From: Bolinopsis microptera
Taxonomy: Eukaryota; Ctenophora; Tentaculata; Lobata; Bolinopsidae
Assembly (NCBI RefSeq): GCF_026151205.1
Contig: NC_087073.1
Location: 12,617,578-12,681,577 of the forward strand
Direction: 5' to 3'
DNA length: 64,000 nt
Part shown: positions 57,901 to 64,000 of the stretch, piece after piece
Position numbering within the stretch: the stretch's first letter is position 1
Layout: each line of letters starts with the position of its first letter
Made by a program: the position numbers and the translations under genes
The notes under the pieces: generated by a model
The model's database searches: none
Told to the model about the DNA's origin: nothing
The model's input: the letters and a program-made list of their open reading frames with translations, nothing else

Positions 57901-59817
57901 GTTCGTAAAGCGAACAATAGTGGCTTCACTTAACACATCACATGGCACTAATAACTTACAAACTGCTCTGGAGGAACGCTCTGGAAACATATAATTGAAT
58001 AATACAACAGATTTAATTGTTTATTTCAGGAGCTTTAAAATATTTATCGTTTTCAACTACAAACAGTATGTTAATTGCAACCAAAAAATAGACAATTAAC
58101 CTTTAATTAATCTTACAATATAGTTCTACCCACTCAGACCAGAACATTCAACTGGAATACCCAAAATAACTTACCTCCACTACCAACATACGATGGTATA
58201 GTGTAAGCACTGGGAGAGGGCGTGCTATCGTGGGTGAAGGTTTTAGTCCTCATTCCGAAGGAGTAGCCAGAAGCACTGTTACGTCTCCGTTCCGGTCTAT
58301 AATGCCCTGAAACATGGTGACTGATGAGAACCACTGTTATTTAATGGACTTTTACACATAACGACAGCAAGATTTTGTTATTTTCAGACCCCGCCCTCAT
58401 TTGGCAATTTTACAAAAAACTATGGTGACGTGTGGTCATCATATTTGCGGCCGATTTCGAAGCCCCTATTCTTTTATTCTAGAACTTCTATTCTAGAACT
58501 TCTATTCTAGAACTTCTATTCTAGAACTTCTATTCTAGAACTTCTATTCTAGAACTTCTATTCTAGAATTTATATTCTGGACAAGTAGCTTCACATGTGA
58601 CCTGTCGAATATTGGACAAATGTGATAAACTTTTCCATCACTGGCAATATTTGGAGCTTTTGACAGGTCACATTGGAATTTATAATATTTACTTATTTAA
58701 TTATGATTTTGCATGAAAATTGAAAAACATAATGATGAACATTGGCCATTGCATTGCATATTTATTTTTTCGAGTGCAGCTTATACTCAAGCTTATATGC
58801 AAAAGATCATGAAAGTGATCAGTGATCACAATGAATAACTACAGCTTTTCGGCTTTCATAGGCCATGACCGTATTCCTTAAGCACATTGACATAATATAG
58901 TACGTTTATTTACGCCAGATGTTCTAAACGGAGCATGCTATCTCGTGTGCCCTGAAGATGCCATTCCAGCAAGCAAGTAATCCATAATATAGAGACACAT
59001 TATCAAAATCCTCTGGCCAGCTGCAGAAAACAATCATATTAGTTAGCTGGTATGCACAGAAATATTCCCAGTATTTCTAAAAAACATGAACACTTATAAT
59101 ACACGTAGGTCATGTAATACGGACCACAATGATCAGTTTTCTAAATCTTATAAATTTTATCAGCTTTTAGGCAGTTTATCAAACTGATTGATAATAAGTT
59201 GAGAAAGCAAAAAAGGTTCAATTCGAAATAAGCTAGAAAAGCAAGGATCTAAATGAGAACGTTGCTGTATGTAATGAAACACTGTATAATCACAGCACAG
59301 CAATAAACAGCCTAGTCCCTATACTAGAGCATGTATACCTGGTGCAGGAGTAGCTAGAGGTTTGGCCATTTTGGGTCTGCCATGTAAGCTGTACGCAGGA
59401 GCACCGTCCCCACCCTGACGCGTCATGCGAGCAGGAAACATATAGGCGGGCCCCGGACTGTCACTGCTGGTTACGGTCTTTAATCGCCGCCCAAACGAGA
59501 AGGCTGGTGATTTGGACTTTCTGATATCATGTCCAGGGTGACCTGAAGTTAGGATCATTGGATTATTGCTCAATTTAATTTCTGCTCAATTAATAATAAT
59601 TTGTTAGGAGTGAACAACAGCTACAGTTTATATTTTCTGTGATATAATCATGAACAGCTACAGTGATAATAAATTACTCGTCTCACAAACCTAAACAAGA
59701 AGGTAGTCCGTATTTGGCAGGGCCAGGCCCTTTCATCATTGCAGCAATCGGCAACTTGGTTGTCGTCGTAACAACGGCGTAAGACGGCATATCTTTAAAA
59801 TCTTTGGCGTAACACAT
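54811..59817 (-). CDS. CIMAP1: CIMAP1/ODF3-type sperm-tail protein, six exons
   Basis: Six minus-strand exons join in phase: 59817-59691, 59542-59339, 58306-58175, 56300-56227, 55163-55023, 54900-54811. They give 768 bp, 255 residues plus stop, matching the ~254 residues of human ODF3 (CIMAP1A). The protein is a series of Pro-Gly-Pro repeats (GPGPAKY, SPGPAY, TPGPGSYK, KPGPGTYTPEK) alternating with hydrophobic YSxxGR segments. AYSMTGRSKIGSFHEDL and the end FSFGVRHSEYMAMM correspond closely to the vertebrate protein. Family members coat or line axonemal microtubules and dense fibres of sperm tails. The start ATG at 59817 is the first in frame (MCYAKDFKDMPSYAV). All donors are GT. A MULE-like element lies in intron 3 and a 14-bp repeat array in intron 2. 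Confidence 0.92.
55023..55163 (-). CDS. CIMAP1: CIMAP1 exon 5
   Basis: Acceptor TATTTCAG and donor GTAAGT, phase 0 to 0. Two repeat cores (TPGPGSYK and KPGPGTYTPEK). Confidence 0.93.
56227..56300 (-). CDS. CIMAP1: CIMAP1 exon 4
   Basis: Acceptor TTCTTTCAG and donor GTAATT, phase 1 to 0. Encodes APAYSMTGRSKIGSFHEDL. Confidence 0.93.
56477..57378. mobile_element. 902-bp MULE-like non-autonomous element built from a TCGCACTA motif
   Basis: A perfect 9-bp target duplication CTTAAATTC (56468-56476 and 57379-57387) flanks ends GGTTCACGTACTGTAG and GGTAATCGTACTGTAG (complement). Behind each end the unit GTACTCTAGTGCGACAC is repeated in tandem, and more copies follow inside, over a dozen in all. 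The interior has no transposase. A 9-bp duplication suggests mobilisation by a Mutator-like transposase. It lies in CIMAP1 intron 3. Confidence 0.88.
57388..58174. other. CIMAP1 intron 3 remainder
   Basis: Nothing recognised besides the flank of the MULE-like element. Confidence 0.35.
58175..58306 (-). CDS. CIMAP1: CIMAP1 exon 3
   Basis: Acceptor GTTTCAG and donor GTAAGT, phase 1 to 1. Encodes YSFGMRTKTF and a degenerate repeat TPSPSAY. Confidence 0.92.
58477..58568. repeat. Seven 14-bp repeats, each with a TTCTAGAA heat-shock-element core
   Basis: Seven copies of TTCTAGAACTTCTA in exact 14-bp register. TTCTAGAA matches the inverted GAA/TTC pair of heat-shock-factor sites and is a perfect palindrome. 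It lies in CIMAP1 intron 2. A simple minisatellite with a chance match is the null explanation. Confidence 0.85.
59339..59542 (-). CDS. CIMAP1: CIMAP1 exon 2
   Basis: Acceptor ACTTCAG and donor GTATAC, phase 1 to 1. Contains AFSFGRRLKTV, SPGPAYMFP and APAYSLHGR. Confidence 0.92.
59691..59817 (-). CDS. CIMAP1: CIMAP1 exon 1
   Basis: ATG at 59817-59815, donor GTTTGT, phase 1. Contains the first repeat KGPGPAKYGLP. A second ATG nine codons later is also possible. Confidence 0.85.
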
Positions 59818-60392
59818 TCACATTAAAACACATTCACACTAAAATCTGCATTAAAAAGGATGTAAGATGAATGAGGTCGGAGTAAGAATATATTATTTTG
59901 GATTTGAACAGCTCTTGTGCAATGAAACGACCTTCTTTGTAATGAGCAGATTTTAATCAACAGACATTTATTTAACATTAAAATTAAAATTACATATATG
60001 CTATAGTATGCTGCCTTAGAATGCTGCCTGAATAAGACAGCATAATAATAAGCCGGAGTAGATTAACATAATATGTTATTTTACAGTTAACACATGTTAT
60101 TTATAAGCTTCTGAAACTAAATATCGTATCTGTTTCCAGAACCCCCTCCAGTAAAAAAGGATGATTTATATTGCATATCAAAACTTGAAGCATCAAATTA
60201 TATGAAAGTTTTAGTTTCTCGAACAAAACTCCTTTCGTTTCGAATGAGCGGGTCCACAGACTTATAGAGTCCTATTTGTCTTAAAATGACGCCACAAAAC
60301 ACTGCTCATCCTATTTAGTGTTAGATTTATAATTTTAGAACAAAGTACCGTACGATGCTAGTCTTTTGTATTATATATTACAGTATATATTA
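59818..60392. other. Divergent intergenic region
   Basis: Separates the CIMAP1 start (minus) from the small open frame at 60470 (plus). About 600 bp, so a shared promoter is possible. No clear TATA box for CIMAP1. Confidence 0.4.
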
Positions 60393-60422
60393 CAGTCAAA
60401 CCTCTATACTATATACTGGGCC
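60393..60422. repeat. pogo/Tigger-like terminal-repeat remnant
   Basis: CAGTCAAACCTCTATACTAT resembles the terminal repeat of pogo/Tigger elements (CAGTCRAACCTC). No partner end was found. It lies just upstream of the small open frame. Confidence 0.5.
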
Positions 60423-60469
60423 TCTCCTTTTCCCCCAAAAATTAAGTTAATTAGCTCGATTTGTGCAAG

Positions 60470-60691
60470 ATGGCCCATCCTGGTCGCTTTAGCACAGTAC
60501 CTCAAACTGGCGGCCCCTGGAAAATTACCAAGTCAATGCCAGACAGTGCAGGTGCAACTAAGAACGACTCAGGTAACTTACAGGTCTACAAAAATTTCGT
60601 GAATTCTTCAAAAGTTGTGGATTCTGCAATAACTCTGGCTGTGAAGCCCTTTGTTCCAACCTATGAGAACTTTGGAATTACAAGAAAGTGA
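60470..60691 (+). CDS. Small single-exon protein, unknown function
   Basis: Open frame of 73 residues from the ATG in CAAGATGG, a good start context. An in-frame ATG three codons earlier would give 76. The protein begins MAHPGRFSTVPQTGG, has a central polar segment and a C-terminal half with VVDSAITLAVKPFVPTYEN, possibly one amphipathic helix. There is no signal peptide, Cys motif or membrane segment. An AATAAA lies near 60955. I do not recognise the family. Its size, start context and downstream polyadenylation signal make it more likely than a chance frame. Confidence 0.5.
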   Translation: MAHPGRFSTVPQTGGPWKITKSMPDSAGATKNDSGNLQVYKNFVNSSKVVDSAITLAVKPFVPTYENFGITRK

Positions 60692-61678
60692 CTTTCCTAA
60701 AATAGCTGTTGTTATTGAACCAGCACTGGACACTTACTAATCCCCAGTCCTTTGTGGCTGTTTCTTTGTTCCTGTCCTTTCGCTCCCTTTTAAGGTTATT
60801 TAGAATATGATGTTTACAATCAATTGACTAAACAAGTTTATTATGGTTAAACAAACTGATCGAGCCGGAAGTACTGACGATCAGAATATTGTCGTTAACG
60901 TGTCACTTTTTACGTCAATTGCTCTAGCTTTAAACCGGTATAGTAACCTGGCACAATAAATGTGATTGGGTCAAGGAATCATGATACTGTAGCTGTTCAA
61001 TGTTGCGTTAACGGGGCACCAGATGGCAATCGGCAAAACAAAAACTATTACGAAAGAATACTAGGTATCAATTCAAAAGTTGGCAGTTATTTCAAGACTG
61101 ACCAGAGACCATCTGTGAAGTGTGATGTTGTTTTTCTCCTTTATTTGAAATTTCTATTGAAGTTAAAGTAGACTACCTCATTAGCACTATCCAGATTCCA
61201 GGTGCTAGTATAGACAAAAATTGCAGCTGTAAGTGTAAATTATAGATATAGAATTTAATAAACTTTTCGTTTTCAGATCTTAGATCAATTTCGTACAGCT
61301 GTAGTTCTAAGATTATCCCATTTCTAGTTTTCATTTGCATGCCACACAGCCTAGTATGATCGATGTTTAGCAGCCATCAATCATGGGACTTACAAGTGCC
61401 ACAACTTGGATGATCATCAGCTTAATTTTGCCGCACTCACGGTTGGTTAATGAGATTATTATCAAATATTTAATAGCTAACAATTGAATCAATGTCCACT
61501 CTAAATATTACACATTGAAATTCAAGTTTGATCTGTTTGTTTCGATCAACTTTGGAGATCATTTTGAGGTTTTCTAGTGTCAGTTTGTGAGATCTAATTA
61601 GAGCCTCAATTGTATTTGTAATAGTAAAATTACAAGAATAATCACATCATTGAAGAAAAGCGCATCAAAAATAATAAT
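60692..61678. other. Non-coding stretch
   Basis: Likely includes the 3' UTR of the small gene to about 60970. Nothing else recognised. Confidence 0.35.
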
Positions 61679-63701
61679 GGGCACTTTCAAAAACATGATC
61701 TGTCACGGAAAAAATGTTAAAATTTGCCAAAAATCAGTTTTTGTGGCATAATTTGGTGGATAATTTTTGGAACGGGATGAAACTCCAGGATATGGTGTGC
61801 AATACCCTAACCTTTGCTTTCTGCCACTTTTTGTTTCGATTTAGGGCTAAATCTGGTGGATAAAAGTGAAACAGACCAATCCACTTCAGGTGGCCTTTAA
61901 AAATATTTAATTCCATTTAAACTCCTAAAATATGATTGAGACTTAAAAATAATCGTTATAACTTCACAATCTCATAAGAAGGGCTGCGATTTTTCTTAAG
62001 GGGCAAATTTGGTGGATATATTTTTTAACCTCTTTTTTAAAACTGTTATTTGTTAGCTAACATCAATTTACTGGTCTTAAAATGATGCAAAGGTAATGTT
62101 AAATCTATGGCATCAACTATAAAGTACAAAATTCAAGTTAAAAGGCTATTTTTGGTGGATATCTGTCAATATTAATTAGTTAAACACGTAAATGTTACCA
62201 AAATATCAATAAATAAGACATCATCATGATTGGATACAGTTGAAAAAGATGAATTATAGGATGTTGAACATTTATGCATAAGGTCGTATGGCATTTTAAG
62301 CATTCAGGGCCAATTTGGTGGATAATTAACTCAAAAATACTTAAAATATCGACCTGGATATTTTGATATCCATCAATTTTGGCCTTAAAATTCGGCTTGA
62401 GCTTATCACATTTTGTGCTGAACAAGAAAAAGGTCTAAACAAACCAATATCAGTGTATGATTTCATAATTGAGCAAATTTAAGGCCAGAAATAGTGGATA
62501 AAAAAGCAAATTTAACCGTTTTTAAGCTAATTTCTTAAACGGCCCTAAATGGAGAATGTTTGGAACGTTTACTTTAAACTATAGCCCTTCTTTACGACCT
62601 CAGCGCAATGATTTTCAGCTCTTTCGACCTTAAGATATAATTATTGGGCGTTGAAAGTGGATCACATACGTTATAAGTCAAGAAATCGTTATTTCAATCA
62701 CTGAGGTAGGTTATTCACATTTAATATCCACCAATTTTAACCTTTTGAATAATTCCATATCGGCCAACTCCATGATGTACTTAACTTGTATTACAAGGCT
62801 ACACGGTGAGCGCAGTTGTCTTGGAATGAAAATTCTTTTGAACTGACTCAGCAAAGGGGATCTTCTATCTAGAAACAGTTGTAGTTTCATGATAGAACAC
62901 ATCTAGGGCCAAATATAGTGGATAAAAAAGCAAATTTTCCCGTTTGTGTGCTTTTATCCACCAAAAACGGCTCTAAAGGCTGAAAGGAGTTCAAAGTTTG
63001 TTAAGTTCGTATGAAACTATATCCATTCGTTATGGCCCTAGAGTAATAATTATAAGCATTTTCAGCTTATAGACAAGATAATTGGGGTCTAACAATGGAT
63101 AACCTGCATTATTGACACAGAATTTGACTTTAAAATAAAATCAATCTTGAAGCTCCAGTATATCCACCAAAAATGGCCTAGAAAGTAAATCTTCTATTCT
63201 ATCATAAACTTGAAACGATTTCCAACCTGATCCGTTCACTGAGTAAAGCTGATGAACTTGTTGACCAGTATAATTTTTTCAGTTGAAAATTTTCGGTATT
63301 GAATTTTATTTCATAGTTTTATTATCCACCATATATAGCCTTAAATTTGAAATCTTTCCTTATTTTTGCCTTTTATCATAGAGGAAAATCGATTTGCTAC
63401 AATTCTATCTTTAAATAATCACCATAAATTAACCACACGTAAAGTTACAGGCCAATCAATGATATATCCACCAAACCCCTCTGAAAAGTATATCCACCAT
63501 TATTAGCCCGGATTTAAATGCATGTATCTCTGCTCATAGACATAGTAGACATTTTATTCTTTTTGTAAAAGTTGTACTATCGCAAATCTGTAGATGTCGC
63601 ACAGTTTGATCAAAATATTGAGTATATCCACCAAATGAGAGCTTCTAGAAGTTGAAATTTTTCCCGTGACAGATTCGTTAACATAGTTTTTGAAAGTGCC
63701 C
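61679..63701. mobile_element. 2,023-bp inverted-repeat element packed with a GGTGGATA motif
   Basis: Ends GGGCACTTTCAAAAAC on both sides in inverted orientation, with TGTCACGG a little further in, and TAAT on both flanks (61675-61678 and 63702-63705). No open frame of note. The motif (A)TTTGGTGGATA occurs about 16 times: mostly in plus orientation in the left half (61752 to 62651) and in minus orientation, as TATCCACCAAA, in the right half (62727 to 63630). Upstream bases also recur (AGGGC or AGGCC before the motif), so the unit is about 20 bp, spaced by some 100-170 bp. It lies just 26 bp before an exon. Confidence 0.8.
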
Positions 63702-63727
63702 TAATACTAATTATTATTTTGTTTCAG

Positions 63728-64000
63728 AGCCTCATTTGACGCAGAAATACCTGCTAAAATCCTGGAAGCCTATCTCTGCACTGGTGATTCTTATTGGCCC
63801 CTTGGCTTATCAACACATAATGCAAATAGTCTATTGAAGGGATCTGTTATTATGGCACACTACATTATCTGTGCTCAAACTAGGGACTTTCCAGGGGAAT
63901 ACAGAGATAAAATGATTGAAGCAGCTATTGGTGCAGCTGCAAAAATAGTTTCGAGTGTTCAGAAATTGAACAAGGCAGATACAGGAACCTGCTTGGAAGG
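63728..64000 (+). CDS. Exon of an unknown gene, running off the window
   Basis: After a TTTGTTTCAG acceptor, one frame stays open to the end of the window (about 90 residues), with one base completing the previous codon. It contains AEIPAKILEAYLCTGDSYWP and EYRDKMIEAAIGAAAKIVSS and looks like a globular alpha-helical protein. I do not recognise the family. No upstream exon was found in the window, so the gene likely begins elsewhere or its first exon is hidden before 61679. Confidence 0.5.

Overview
The window is animal nuclear DNA from an invertebrate, AT-rich and full of transposons. It carries spliced genes with GT-AG introns, a nuclear receptor, a CIMAP1/ODF3 sperm-tail protein, a metallothionein, extracellular PAN and sushi modules, and one tRNA. 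Inferred taxon: a non-bilaterian animal. A ctenophore fits best, because the 13 nuclear-receptor exons I can chain contain a ligand-binding domain but no zinc-finger DNA-binding domain, a condition reported for ctenophore receptors. This is inference, not proof.

Layout. 1-4,100: the 3' end of an RTE-like LINE (minus strand), a decayed open frame of unknown origin, and a cluster of ~100-bp MITEs and palindromes. 5,540-10,499: pieces of a minus-strand secreted-protein gene (signal-peptide exon, PAN-like exon, sushi exon). Its introns hold a 2,666-bp Merlin-type transposon with two convergent genes and a hAT-like MITE. 10,631-17,467: a hAT-like element with a nested MITE, a broken AlkB-like fragment, nearly 3 kb of poly-G/poly-C and C/T-rich low-complexity sequence (probably partly an assembly artefact), and a CR1/jockey-like LINE fragment. 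21,613-52,011: a plus-strand nuclear-receptor gene in 13 exons whose phases all agree (524 codons plus stop). Its introns hold a tRNA-Arg(ACG), several MITEs, a ~12.5-kb inverted-repeat element (33,399-45,895) and a two-exon antisense metallothionein. The 12.5-kb element itself hosts an R2/Dong-type LINE fragment and three head-to-tail copies of a Naiad-type Penelope-like element. One Naiad copy is split by a 1.1-kb TA-flanked element. 54,811-59,817: a complete six-exon CIMAP1/ODF3 gene (minus), with a MULE-like element and a 14-bp array of heat-shock-element-like sites in its introns. 60,470-64,000: a small single-exon open frame, a 2-kb element filled with one repeated motif, and an exon that runs off the window.

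Common theme. At least six transposon families here have terminal or internal regions built from many copies of one short family-specific motif: CCGCGG in the Merlin, CCCCGGCC in the hAT, TGACAAA variants in two elements, TCGCACTANAGTACG in the MULE-like element and GGTGGATA in the 2-kb element. Most have diagnostic target-site duplications, so their ends can be placed to the base. The host genes show how these insertions are tolerated: almost all lie in introns, one only three bases from a splice donor.
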